The position numbers were made by a program, and so were the translations under genes. Shown piece by piece: positions 45,134 through 56,345 of a DNA stretch of 64,000 nt. Below the pieces are notes generated by a model. That model saw only the letters and a program-made list of their open reading frames with translations. It did no database searches and had not been told where the DNA came from. Each line of letters begins with the position of its first letter. Within the stretch, counting starts at the first letter, position 1. Source of the stretch: Scolanthus callimorphus (Eukaryota; Cnidaria; Anthozoa; Actiniaria; Edwardsiidae); the NCBI GenBank assembly GCA_033964015.1, contig CM066919.1:18664146-18728145 (forward strand), given 5' to 3'.

Positions 45134-45313
45134 TAGCATATAGCGTTAAAGTTTATAAACCGACAGTTTACCATTTATTACCAAGTCCATTCATCTACCC
45201 TCAGATCTTTGAATAACTGTAATAAAGTTACACACTCAAACTCACGCTTAAAATCACTTTTTATTTACAATGTGTTTTCATCTATGGGAATGGTCAAGGG
45301 CTGCCCCAATTTT

Positions 45314-48300
45314 TCACGGTGGGGGAGGAGGTGGGGGCGGAGGTGGTACGGACAAGTGTTCCTGGGGCGGTTGTACTGATGACACGGAGTAGGTCAGTGG
45401 TAGCTCCTCGTAGATGTTAGACGCGCTCACATTCTGCATGCTTTTAGTGCTACTTGTGTACAGTCCTGATGGTGGAGCCAGCTTTTCATGTTCTGATTAA
45501 AATAAAAAGAAAGAAAAACAGTTCATCATAAAGGCAATTTTTGTAATCCGTGTCTCCGACGTTAGGGCAGCAAAATGCCCCTATCATTGTTCTCTTTTCC
45601 ATTGAGAATAAAAGCAATATGTAAACTTTATTGATCTAGTACGTGGTGCAGTGTGTTTTTGCATCGATGCACGGGCCCTGACTGGCCAACTGTATCGACT
45701 TTTCTCTTTCCCGAGTAGCTTACTTATAGCTTTGAATTTATTCACCCAGAGCTCTGATTTAAGAGAAAGGGAGTAAAGCTTTGCATCATGAACCGAGGTC
45801 TGTTAATTGATTGCACCTGTTATTTGCCAAGTCCCTTAAGCTCGCCTAACCTTGCTGTGTATCCTTTGCCTTTTTCTTGTGTGTTTTACGCGCGTAAAGT
45901 GGATCATCATAGTCCGCCAGATCCGGTTCGGATCCCGAGCTCATTCCCTCGTTATTCCTCCATCCCCATAACTCCTGGTTAGCTGCGTCGCTCCTGTGCA
46001 AATACCAAATAGAAACGTACGTATGATCTCTTTGTGAATCTAGCCTAGGCCTACTCCGGGTCCTAAGATCGCCGTAATCTTGGGCGATCTTGTGAATTGT
46101 TTCTATATTTCATGTTAAGATCTTAGGCGATCTTGGGCGATCTCAGGCCCGGGGTAAGCGTTAGCCTCCTGAAGCTTTGAATTCTCATTTACTCGCTTCG
46201 GCGTAAAGAAAGCCTCCACCACTCTGCTTCACACATTACAAGCTTACCCTCGTTGCATTTGGTCATTTACATTTTTCGCCTCGTCTTTAAGTCTTTTCGC
46301 GAGCCTGGGATGAAGAAGACACGAAGAGATATAATGTGATGCATTTCGATCAGGATCATTTAAATACCCTCTACCATGCTACATAACTCTCTACTGAGTT
46401 ACAAGACCCATGGTATAGGGTCTTGTAACATGGTAGAAGCATGTTATAAGTCATTCTACAATGTTACAAGACCCTCAACTGAGTAGATGGTCTTGTAACA
46501 TTATAGAAGGTAGCATTACCATGTTAAAAGACCCTCTACCATGTTACAAGACACTCTACTATGTTACAAGACCCTCTACCATGTTACAAGACACTCTACC
46601 ATGTTACAAGACCCTCTACCATGTTGCAAGACACTCTACCATGTTAAATGACCCCCTACCATGTTACAAGACACTCTACCATGTTACAATACCCTCTACC
46701 ATGTTACAAGACCCTCTACCATGTTACAAGACAGTCTACCATGTTACAAGACCGTCTACCATGTTACAAGACCCTCTACCATGTTACAAGACTCTACAAT
46801 GTTACAAGACCCTCTACCATGTTACAAGACCCTCTACCATGTTACAAGACCCTCTACCATATTACAAGACCCTCTACCATGTTACAAGACCCTCTACCAT
46901 GTTACGGGGCCCTCTATCGTGTTACAAGTCTACCATATTACAAGACACTCTACCATGTTACAAGACCCTCCACCATGTTACACGACCCTCCACCATGTTA
47001 CACGACCCTCCACCATGTTACACGACCCTCCACCATGTTACAAGACACTCTACCATGTTACAAGACACTCTACCATGTTACAAGACAGTCAACCATGTTA
47101 CAAGACAGTCTACTATGTTACGGGGCCTCTACCATGTTACACGACAGTCTACTATGTTACGGGGCCCTCTACCATGTTACACGACACTCTACCATGTTAC
47201 ACGACCCTCTACCATGTTACAAGACACTCTACCATGTTACAAGACAGTCAACCATGTTACAAGACAGTCTACTATGTTACAAGACAGTCTACCATGTTAC
47301 AAGACAGTCTACTATGTTACGGGGCCCTCTACCATGTTACACGACACTCTACCATGTTACACGACCCTCCACCATGTTACAAGACACTCTACCATGTTAC
47401 AAGACAGTCAACCATGTTACAAGACAGTCTACTATGTTACAAGACAGTCTACCATGTTACAAGACAGTCTACTATGTTACGGGGCCCTCTACCATGTTAC
47501 AAGACAGTCAACCATGTTACAAGACAGTCTACTATGTTACAAGACCCTCTACCATGTTACAAGACCCTCTACCATGTTACACGACCCTCTACCATGTTAC
47601 AAGACACTCTACTATGTTACAAGACAGTCTACTATGTTACAAGACACTCTACCATGTTACACGACCCTCCACCATGTTACAAGACACTCTACCATGTTAC
47701 ACGACCCTCCACCATGTTACAAGACACTCTACCATGTTACAAGACAGTCTACTATGTTACAAGACACTCTACCATGTTACAAGACAGTCTACTATGTTAC
47801 AAGACACTCTACTATGTTACACGACCCTCCACCATGTTACAAGACACTCTACCATGTTACACGACCCTCCACCATGTTACAAGACACTCTACCATGTTAC
47901 AAGACAGTCTACTATGTTACAAGACACTCTACTATGTTACACGACCCTCCACCATGTTACAAGACACTCTACCATGTTACACGACCCTCCACCATGTTAC
48001 AAGACACTCTACCATGTTACAAGACACTCTACCATGTTACTTAAGGAATGGTCCATGCTTAGCGTGCGTATATCCAGTTCTGGAAGCACGCGGATAGTTG
48101 AGAGAGCACGAAGGTAGCGTAAGAGTCGCACGAGGCGTTAGCCGAGTGCGACTCTAGCTAGCTGAGTGCTCTCTCAACTATCCAAGTGCTTCCAGAACTG
48201 GATATACGCACTGCTAAGTATGGACCATTGCTTTTATAACATAAACAACGAAGTTTCGCAAAATAAAGTTGGAAACAAAACGCACGCAAACAACAATCCC

Positions 48301-51300
48301 CCATAACTTGCAAGAAAAATTTAAGCTTAAATCATGCTCAAACGGGAATAAAATGCGGTTGGAATTATAGAACTGGATATACACACGTACTGACAAATCT
48401 CTTCTCTCTTTTTAGCCGTTTTAAATACACTGTAAGTGGACTTTTCAAAAGCTAGTGGAAAATAATACATCGCTTTGTGAGGTGGAAAATAATAAGCTTA
48501 CATCGCTTTGTGTTTCAACAACATCGTTGCATTCAGCACTTGAAATTTTACAAGGAAACCCTTTTCAAATTAAATGACAAAATCAAACTTGACTATTTCG
48601 TAGAAAATATAATGAAAACATAGTCTTTTCTGAGGAAACCTTACTCGCCAAAAGAGAAATTGCAAACTACTAAATTTGAAGTAGCTCATTTCAGGGTTAA
48701 AAAACATTAATCCCAAACAAAATTAATTTGGATCAATTGATTTGCTTACCTGCTAACTTGTTCCTTTCACGAATTTTTCACATGACAGTTTTGTGGCCGC
48801 TGAAGTATAAAAACAGCACTCAAAACAGAGCCCTCAAAATTCGCACGAAAAGGAGCAAATTTGCAAAAATAAACCTATTTATCAGTCATCGGATTTCCGA
48901 AACTACATAAATCCATCTGAAACAGGTTCCTTTTCGCTTGCTTTTAATTTCCAGAGCTTGTTTTAGATCCAGGGTGCTGTTTTTGACAGCTTTTGTGACA
49001 TTGGCGAGCTCAATCTTGTCTCCCGTTTCGCTTGATTCCGAGTGTGACGTACTTTCTATGGAAAATCTCTATGGTATATCCATTTCTTTCGCATAGAAAA
49101 TCAGCCAATCAGAGCGCGCGTTATATCGTGTCTATGTTATAAACGACCCTCCACCATGTTACAAGACCCTCTACCATGTACAAGACACTCTACCATGTTA
49201 CACGACCCTCCACCATGTTACAAGACCCTCTACCATGTTACACGACCCTCCACCATGTTACAAGACCCTCTACCATGTTACACGACCCTCTACCATGTTA
49301 CAAGACACTCTACCATGTTACAAGACAGTCTACTATGTTACAAGACACTCTACCATGTTACACGACCCTCCACCATGTTACAAGACACTGTACCATGTTA
49401 CAAGACCCTCTACCATGTTACAAGACACTCTACCATGTTACAAGACAGTCTACTATGTTACAAGACACTCTACCATGTTACAAGACCCTCCACCATGTTA
49501 CAAGACCCTCTACCATGTTACACGACCCTCCACCATGTTACAAGACAGTCAACCATGTTACAAGACCCTCTACCATGTTACAAGACCCTCTACCATGTTA
49601 CAAGACAGTCTACCATGTTATAAGACAGTCTACTATGTTACGGGGCCCTCTATCGTGTTACAAGACAGTCAACCATGTTACAAGACAGTCTACTATGTTA
49701 CAAGACAGTCTACCATGTTATAAGACAGTCTACCATGTTACAAGACCCTCTACCATGTTACAAGACACTCTACCATGTTACAAGACCCTCTACCATATTA
49801 CGGGGCCCTCTATCGTGTTACAAGTCTACCATATTACAAGACACTCTACCATGTTACAAGGCTCTCTACAATGTTACAAGACCCTCTACCATGTTACACG
49901 ACCCTCCACCATGTTACAAGACACTCTACCATGTTACAAGACCCTCTACCATGTTACGGGACCCTCTATCGTGTTACAAGTCTACCATATTACAAGACAC
50001 TCTACCATGTTACAAGACACTCTACCATGTTACAAGACACTCTACCATGTTACAAGACACTGTACCATGTTACAAGACACTCTACCATGTTACAAGACAC
50101 TCTACCATGTTACAAGACAGTCAACCATGTTACAAGACAGTCTACTATGTTACAAGACAGTCTACCATGTTATAAGACAGTCTACCATGTTACAAGACCC
50201 TCTACCATGTTACAAGACACTCTACCATGTTACAAGACACTCTACCATGTTACAATACACTCTACCATATTACAAGACCGTCTACCATGTTATAAGACCC
50301 TCTACCATGTTACAAGACACTCTACCATGTTACAAGACACTCTACCATGTAACAAGACCCTTCATCATGTTACAAGACCTCCACCATGTTACAGAACGTA
50401 TCTACCATGTAATAAGACACTCTACCATGTTACAAGACACTCTGTCATGTTACAAGACCTTTCACCATGTTGCAAGACCCTTTACCATGTTACAAGAACC
50501 TTCGCTATGTTACAAGATCTTTCACCATGTTACAACACCTTTATCATGCCACAATTACGGCCGCCTGCCATGTTCACCCTTTACCATGTAAGAAGACTCT
50601 ATGCACTCCAAATTGCAAGGTTATATACCATGTAACACGATAATTATGCACTCACTTCCATCGTTTCCAGTTTGAAGAGCAGATGACACAGGTTGGGATT
50701 AATATGGCGGTGAACGCGGCGGAGAATAACCCCATCAGCATGTTCTTACGAGTCAAAAATGGGAGTCCTGGAAGGAAAGAAGAAGTGATGAGACTAGAAA
50801 AATTATTATTTGCAAGCGCCTTAAATTATCCATAATCTACCTTTGGCTTTGGCTTCAGGAATTCCTGTATATCCTGAAAAGTAATACATTGGTTAAATAC
50901 AGTGTTCACTCGGGAGGCTTACACTATCGGCGTCATTGGAGCATGCTCATGCAAAACAAAAAAAGTACGTCCAGTGTTTACAGAGCGCTTATTTCAGCGG
51001 CTCCCGGCGCTTTACAACAAGGGATTGCTCATCCTGTGAGAATTGGTCAGCTTTATCGCGCCCTCGTGGTTCCAAAGCGTCTCTCTACTTTGCTGAATGC
51101 AGTGCGTGCGGGAGACGAGGCCTATGGTTTAAAGAGTCTGTAGCAGCCGCCATTTTGACATCCAAGCAACATACCAAGTTTGAAAAAGCATCTATTTCCA
51201 TCGCTGATTTAGGGAATGTGGTGCAATAATTTTCGCTTCAGTTTGGTAAATGAAAAAGAGAACTTTGTTTTTAGATGGTTATTTCAAAATTTCTACACGT

Positions 51301-53608
51301 GATTCGTCTTCTGATACCGAATGAAAACATTGAATAAAAGTTAAAGGAATGACTGACACGGGCTCCTTGTTCAGACAAAGGAATGGTATAAGACTGCTGA
51401 TACAAGATACGTCCGGGCTACACCGTCCCCCTATAGGAGCGTACAAGTCTTAGCAACCAGGGGAATACACCGGTCCTATTGAGGAGATATCAGCGGCGTA
51501 GCCAGGAATTTCTGAAGGGGGGGGGGGGGGGGGGGGGGGAGGGGAGGGGGCGGATAGTGAAACCATGGGACAGTAAATACAGTAAATGTATGGGAAAATT
51601 TCCGAGAAAGGGGGGGGGGGGGGCGGCCCCCCTGGACCCCCCTTGGCTACGCCCCTGGATATAGAAGTCACTTACATTCGGCTAATAGCTACCGCATATA
51701 TAGGACAACCTCCGACAGCTATACGATCAACGATGTTGGTTCCTCTGCTCTGCTCTGGAATTCGATGGTGAATTTACTCGGAGGTTTCTCTTCAGCAAGA
51801 CAAGCGTACGGTTTGCCTTAGCTGTATCAAAAGTAAGCATTTATTTACAATTACCTTCAATGTAGACCTGGAATGCCCGGAGAGTACACCCTATCTTGTT
51901 ACATGCCATCACTTCATAGTTTCCTGCCTCTCGTAATGTGTAGGGTGGGGTCAGGGTTAACGTCTTCCCGTCTTCCGATAACTGAAGCTTCTGCCTTGAC
52001 GAACTAATCTCGATATCTGTGTCCTTCAACCAACGAATCTGTGCAGGTTGGAGTCCCTATGCGAGATAACGTATTCAGGTAAGAAATACAAAATGTGTAT
52101 ATTATTTAGCCGTCCAAGGCAGTCTCAAATAGTACGATTTCATCTTCAGACCAAGTGATCCTACACAGACAGCGCGACATTGAGATTATAAAATTTTCAG
52201 AGCGGTAGGGGACCTCATCATAAATGAGCATCTCTATACACTTTGAGTAAAAACGCCACATGCAGTAGATGAAAACTACGACATAAGACACTATGAACAG
52301 CAATTCAAACAGCGTGTTTTTCTTATGTTTTCGTCATACGGATTATGATGCGATTTGCGCATTGCATCTAGCCTGCGTAGCAAGCGTTTCGGTAGAATTG
52401 GGGTCAGAGTAAAACATTGCCCTTAATTTTCGTTAGCGTGGTATAAAATAGTTATACAATGAATTCTCGTGGCATAGAATATCCCACTTATCACTTGCAT
52501 TTTCTTAGCATTCGCACTCGCCTGAAAGGGTCGTATGTATAACAGATCACACAAAGCAACGCTTGGGATTTTTCTGCAGTATGGCACTCGAAAGCATTGT
52601 ATAACTAGTATACACCACATGAGTGAAACCATCGCGTCAATGGCCAAACCCCGTAATTGGTGTTACCTCAGTCATGAAGGGCACTCAAGTGACTCCGTAA
52701 CGCGCATCGCATTACCGCAAAACTATGCGAATGTACAAACGCAAGATACTTCAAAGCCCATCATTTAATTTTTGCGTTTCCCCGCTAGCTTGTTACCCTT
52801 ATATCGATCCTGATCTCCGTGTTGTTGTTCCTGGTGACGGGAATACGGACTGGTGACTTGAACTTGAAGACCACGTACGGTTTGCTTCCTTCTTGATCCT
52901 CCTCCGGAGCACCTACAGATGTAAAGTCAGTGTTTATCTTGACTATGGCCTCCACGTCTTTTTGAAGCTGATTTGAATGGAACATGTTTGGGACCAACAA
53001 AAATAGGAGAGAGATCCAGGAGCACATAATGTAATATTGTGTACAACTATTATATAGACCTCGGCCTCCGCGTGGGCGTAACGTCTTCGCATTTTAGATC
53101 ACGAAGCATTAGCTCTTTGTTTACTCAGCCAATCAGACGAAACACAAAAAGGACTACGCACAAATCCGACTAAGCGCAAATCGCACTTCGTTCCATGATT
53201 CCTGGATTGTTTTTGCATCTTCAGTTTAATTCAGGAATACTTTTTGTAATATTCTCTTTTGTAGTCTGCATGAATTCTGGGCGCGGGAAATTGCTGATGA
53301 AAAAACAAAACAAAACAAGGCAACCTTCACCTGAAACATTATCTTACCAATAACTACTAAAGTAGCTACTTGTTCTGTAGTATGTTTTCCCGCGCGCGTG
53401 TACCCCTGGCAGAAGTAGTCACCGTTGTCATGGGAACTGAGATGTAGTATGCGATACTGCTGACCGGTTTTGATGACGCGCTTGTTGTCTGGGAGGACCT
53501 GACGATGAACGCCGGCTGGGTTCTTGTGAATGAGGAAGACAGGTAAGCTGGCCGTGTGGGTCTTGCTGCATTCCAGAGTTAACGAGTCACCTTCGAATTT
53601 ACTTGTAA
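45314..53608 (-). CDS. Immunoglobulin-superfamily transmembrane receptor with a Tyr/Pro-rich tail (5' end missing)
   Basis: Seven minus-strand exons join in phase: 53608-53348, 52912-52797, 52056-51855, 50767-50656, 46304-46248, 45993-45851 and 45492-45314, giving about 355 residues to a TGA, with AATAAA about 50 bp downstream. Ig domain 1 is in the first exon (LECSK for strand B, DNGDYFCQGY for strand F). Ig domain 2 spans the next two (IRWLKD, DGKTLTL, EAGNYEVMAC). Exon 4 encodes a membrane helix (MGLFSAAFTAILIPTCVIC) followed by basic SSNWKRWK. The cytoplasmic part has an acidic DLADYDDPLY, a YxxL in SNIYEEL, further tyrosines, and ends in ten prolines. This suggests a surface receptor or adhesion protein that docks SH2, SH3 or WW partners. 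The signal peptide and perhaps more Ig domains must lie in exons above 53608 that I could not find. Domain 2 lacks the strand-B cysteine. The fifth and sixth exons rest on phase and splice sites more than on motifs. Confidence 0.75.
45652..45785 (+). mobile_element. SINE fragment, copy of the 56.9-kb SINE
   Basis: CTGTATCGACTTTTCTCTTT, CCGAGTAGCTTACTTATAGC, TTTGAATT and AGAGCTCTGAT follow in the same order as in the SINE at 56911-57165. The tRNA-like B-box region is replaced by unrelated sequence. It lies in the last intron of the Ig-family gene. Confidence 0.6.
46371..48040. repeat. 20-bp minisatellite, array 1
   Basis: About 75-80 units of CTCTACCATGTTACAAGACA, with variants at the first six positions (CCCTCT, CACTCT, CAGTCT, CAGTCA, CCCTCC) and at AAGA/ACGA. 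Higher-order blocks of six units (120 bp) repeat: 47821-47880 and 47941-48000 are identical. Units near 46410-46520 are partly inverted. Because the unit has no stop codon in any plus-strand frame and 20 is not a multiple of 3, all three plus frames stay open with a 20-residue peptide period. It lies inside the 4.35-kb intron of the Ig-family gene. Confidence 0.95.
48041..49144. mobile_element. 1.1-kb insertion splitting the minisatellite
   Basis: At the left, a 186-bp palindrome (48046-48232) pairs ATGGTCCATGCTTAGCGTGC, GTATATCCAGTTCTGGAAGC and AGTTGAGAGAGCAC with their inverses. Next to it, TTTTATAACATAAAC (about 48232) is inverted relative to CTATGTTATAAAC at 49134-49144, outlining an inner element with ends of the TTTATAACATA type and a CCAATCAGAGCGCGCG word near the right end. 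Minisatellite units resume immediately at both borders. No gene. Confidence 0.6.
49145..50640. repeat. 20-bp minisatellite, array 2
   Basis: The same unit and orientation as array 1, about 70 copies. The rare variant CTATCGTGTTACAAGTCTAC followed by CATATTACAAG occurs here at about 49810 and 49970 and in array 1 at about 46911, so the two arrays share amplification history. Units decay progressively after about 50340. Confidence 0.95.
50780..51490. other. Intronic stretch of the Ig-family gene; no exon recognised
   Basis: Plus-strand frames of 84 and 97 codons exist at 50889-51229, but they overlap each other, lack motifs and oppose the host gene. Confidence 0.4.
51491..51657. mobile_element. 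hAT-like MITE, CAGCGGCGTAGCCAGG ends, GATAT duplication
   Basis: CAGCGGCGTAGCCAGG and CTTGGCTACGCCCCTG are inverted; GATAT flanks both sides (51486-51490 and 51658-51662). Long G runs lie inside both ends. It belongs to the same family as 42177-42420 and sits in an intron of the Ig-family gene. Confidence 0.8.
52437..52622. mobile_element. Foldback MITE, GTTATACAAT family, copy 2
   Basis: GTGGTATAAAATAGTTATAC and GTATAACTAGTATACACCAC are inverted. Inner words AATTCTCGTGGCA and GAATATCCCACTTATCACTT match the copy at 5910-6082 in reverse orientation. It lies in the intron between the two exons that encode Ig domain 2. Confidence 0.75.
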
Positions 53609-53649
53609 CTACAAATGGTGAATTTAACGCACGTTACTCAAGCAGTCTT

Positions 53650-54289
53650 TGAACGTGCGCTTTAAAAGGTGCCAGCTGACGTCACTGTTTAAATTTTGGC
53701 TCATTGGCATAAGAAGCACACAGAAATGGAACATCGAACGAGGCTGGATCTCAAAAAAGCATGCACAGGAGCGAAGATACAGGTCTTTTTATAACTGCTG
53801 TCAAAACTTTACCTGCTCCTCCTTGCTAGGAGAAGGTAGGTACAAGTATAGATGTGATAACTTTTCCCAGCAATTGCGAGTCAAAAAGCTAAAAGGTAAT
53901 CCAAAAAGCGTACAAAATTCCAACCTGAAATGTATGGCTGAAAAAGGTGGAATACAAAAATGTTTCGCAGGTTTCCTTGCACGTTCGGAGGAATAGGTCC
54001 GTATTTTTTTAAATCCGCATCGAACGGTAATAATTTACAGGGTTTGGGGGGGGGGGGGGGGTCAGCATGGCGGTAGTCAGTTCAAATTTCTCTAATTTGT
54101 TGGTTGTCAATTAAAATGTTTCGCCTTTGTAGGTAGCCGGTTATTTTGTTGCTTCTTTTTGTCGGTAGTCGGTTATTTTTGCGGCTGTTTTTCGCTATTC
54201 GGTTAACCCCAATCAGACCCTGAAATAAGTTCTGACCCGAACTTCATTATTACATCTTTTAAAGATGTTTTCATTTGTTCGTTCGTCCA
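53650..54289. other. No exon recognised upstream of the Ig-family gene
   Basis: I expected a signal-peptide or Ig exon ending in phase 1 on the minus strand but could not identify one. A G run lies at about 54047-54061, followed by GTCGGTAGTCGGTTATTTT words. Confidence 0.35.
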
Positions 54290-55250
54290 AGGAGGGAGTG
54301 CACAGTCGCAATTTGTAATAAAGTCGTCGCAATTTGTAAAATGAAAGCTGTCGCAATTTGTAATACACCTCCGGTGCAATCTGCAAGAAACATAGCTGTC
54401 GCAATTTGTAATATTCGTTGTCACGATTTGTGAAAACCATTAGGTTTTCACTTTCGTGTTCGGAATTCATGTTCAAAACAAGGCAACCCAAAATTACACA
54501 ACACACGGCGCACCAACACTCTGAATGTGCGCACACAAACGTGGCAGAGTATACAGTCTTCCCCATAAATAGAAATCAAATTGATTTTTTTCATGTTGAT
54601 CTTCTTTCAGGTGGCTGGGAGTAGTAAAAACAAATTACAAAGCGAATGTGTACGCTACGATCAATTGATAGATAAAATGAAAAGATAAAAGTGATAATTT
54701 GTGAATGTGAATACGCATGCGTAGAAATCCGGATATCGAATTTGAACGCCTTATTCAGATTGTTTCAAAAAGACATCACCGAATGACCCACAAAAATTGG
54801 AGAATGAATCAAGTCGACAGCTGATGAAGTTTTGAAACGCAACCATGAACTCACTAAAAACAAGTGTCCCACATGGAACACGCGATCTTTAACCAGACCT
54901 ATAAATGCCTAGACGGATGTATAAAACCGTTATTTGTTCACTACTCATTACAAGGGGCGTCTATTTAATGGTCTGGTGGCCGGGCGTTCCCTCACCTAGG
55001 TCCCTGGACCGAGTCCCTGAGTTGCTACTGGACAATTAACACCGAGGATAGCGACTGTCAGGGCCGAAATCTCTGGCGTGGGCGTAAGAACCGTACGGTC
55101 GCCATACGACGCTTCAGCTCCGTCTGGAAGTATGGTCCTCGTATTTTTGGATACGCTTTAAGTATTACAAATTGCGACAGCTTTTTTTATTACAAATTGC
55201 GACAGGTATTACAAATTGCGATAATTATTATAACTTGCGACCGTACAGGG
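54290..55250. mobile_element. Candidate transposon with clustered inverted subterminal repeats
   Basis: GTCGCAATTTGTAAT occurs, exactly or with small changes, five to six times at 54305-54432. Its inverse ATTACAAATTGCGAC occurs four times at 55163-55240. Spacing is about 20-25 bp at both ends, with nothing similar between them. Such clusters usually bind a transposase. No coding frame is in between; the YYKLRQL-rich minus frame is a translation of the repeats. Confidence 0.5.
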
Positions 55251-55872
55251 AGGGTAACGGTAAACTCACGACATGAACTTATTTTAAGCAAGGCCAAAGC
55301 AGTGAAGCAGTAACATATGACTGTAATGAGAACATCGCAAAGTGTTACATCAATTCTAATAAAGTCTATAGGAGTCATTGCAAAGTATAGCCATCTGAAA
55401 TCCGCTCTAAAATAATTCACATGCAGTAAAACTGCGAATACGCAACACCATGCCGCTTTTCAAACTACCTGGAGTCTGGCCTACGCAATGTTTCAACATT
55501 ATAGACACAAGCACAATATACAGGCACATACATCGCATCATCCGCGACATGATACTCGCCACATCTTGTGCAATTCATCCACGCGTAGTGCAAAGTTTTC
55601 AGTGTAGAATGTTTCCGCGCGCGCTCCATATCTATGACATAGTAATTTGCCATGTCAGACTTGTTCCCAGCGTCCGCGTCTGTCCCGGCCAAGACCAACA
55701 AAGGGAATACTGGAAACTAGGCAGGGTTGCTCTAGTAACGCGCGCGAGCTCGCCTTCGTATCTTTTAGTCGTTGCCATGGTATCGCACGCACCATTATGA
55801 CTTCATCACGAGAGTCACAGACATTTTGCTAAATCAAGTGTGTTTCGAGAGAGTAGGGTGTGAATTTGTTAC

Positions 55873-56055
55873 ATGGAAGCAATTCGACAACTTTCCATTG
55901 CCTTTCGCGCTTGTGTTCCTTGTGTTGGGGTCGAAATTGAGGAGGAGGAGGCTGTCTATTACAAGGACGAGTTCAGAGGCAAGACCGCAAGCCAAAAGAT
56001 TCAACCTGTTGCGAGCGACCACCCTATCAACGCGACAAAAACTGGCAAAAAATGA
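55873..56055 (+). CDS. Possible short coding segment (60 codons)
   Basis: MEAIRQLSIAFRACVPCVGV, then IEEEEAVYYKDEFRGKTASQ and a Lys-rich end before TGA. The composition looks protein-like, but there is no recognised family and no splice site in phase joins it to the next frame. Confidence 0.2.
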   Translation: MEAIRQLSIAFRACVPCVGVEIEEEEAVYYKDEFRGKTASQKIQPVASDHPINATKTGKK

Positions 56056-56165
56056 GAGAATTTTGAAACGATAAGCGGCAAAGAATAAGGCAGACTTTTG
56101 AAGGGAAGAAGAAAGAAGAATAAAGGGAAATCTTTCAGAAGGAAGGAAAGAAAAAAGTAGCGCAA

Positions 56166-56345
56166 ATGGCTATAGGAGAAGAAAAATGTCCAACTGGGCG
56201 GCTGCCCGAATATGGCAAAAGATGGAGTACATGGGACGGGAAAAGAGTGGACAACTCAATTTTTGACGAAATTTTCATTACTGAGCCTGACGTGGCCCGA
56301 AATATGTCATCAGAACTTGGTGAAGGCTTCACAGGACTCATATGA
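56166..56345 (+). CDS. Possible small protein or terminal exon (59 codons)
   Basis: ATG 56166 to TGA 56345: MAIGEEKCPTGRLPEYGKRW, then STWDGKRVDNSIFDEIFITE and an end in GEGFTGLI. The frame stays open upstream to an acceptor-like AATCTTTCAG (56139), and AATAAA lies about 40 bp after the stop. Composition is more protein-like than chance frames nearby. I do not recognise it. Confidence 0.3.
   Translation: MAIGEEKCPTGRLPEYGKRWSTWDGKRVDNSIFDEIFITEPDVARNMSSELGEGFTGLI

Noticed and set aside
46461..48117. Three overlapping plus-strand frames of 478-527 codons
   Set aside because: They are translations of a 20-bp minisatellite that has no stop word in any plus frame. All three frames are equally long, as expected without coding.
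49156..50635. Five overlapping plus-strand frames of up to 471 codons
   Set aside because: Same cause as array 1. The peptide period of 20 residues simply mirrors the DNA unit.
46371..50640. CRISPR-like array
   Set aside because: The repeats are contiguous with no unique spacers, in an animal intron.
53648..53996. 115-codon plus-strand frame near the Ig receptor
   Set aside because: It lies antisense to the upstream part of the receptor gene with no motif or splice partner.
54203..54566. Minus-strand frame rich in YYKLRQL repeats
   Set aside because: It is the translation of tandem ATTACAAATTGCGAC words in the subterminal array of a putative transposon.
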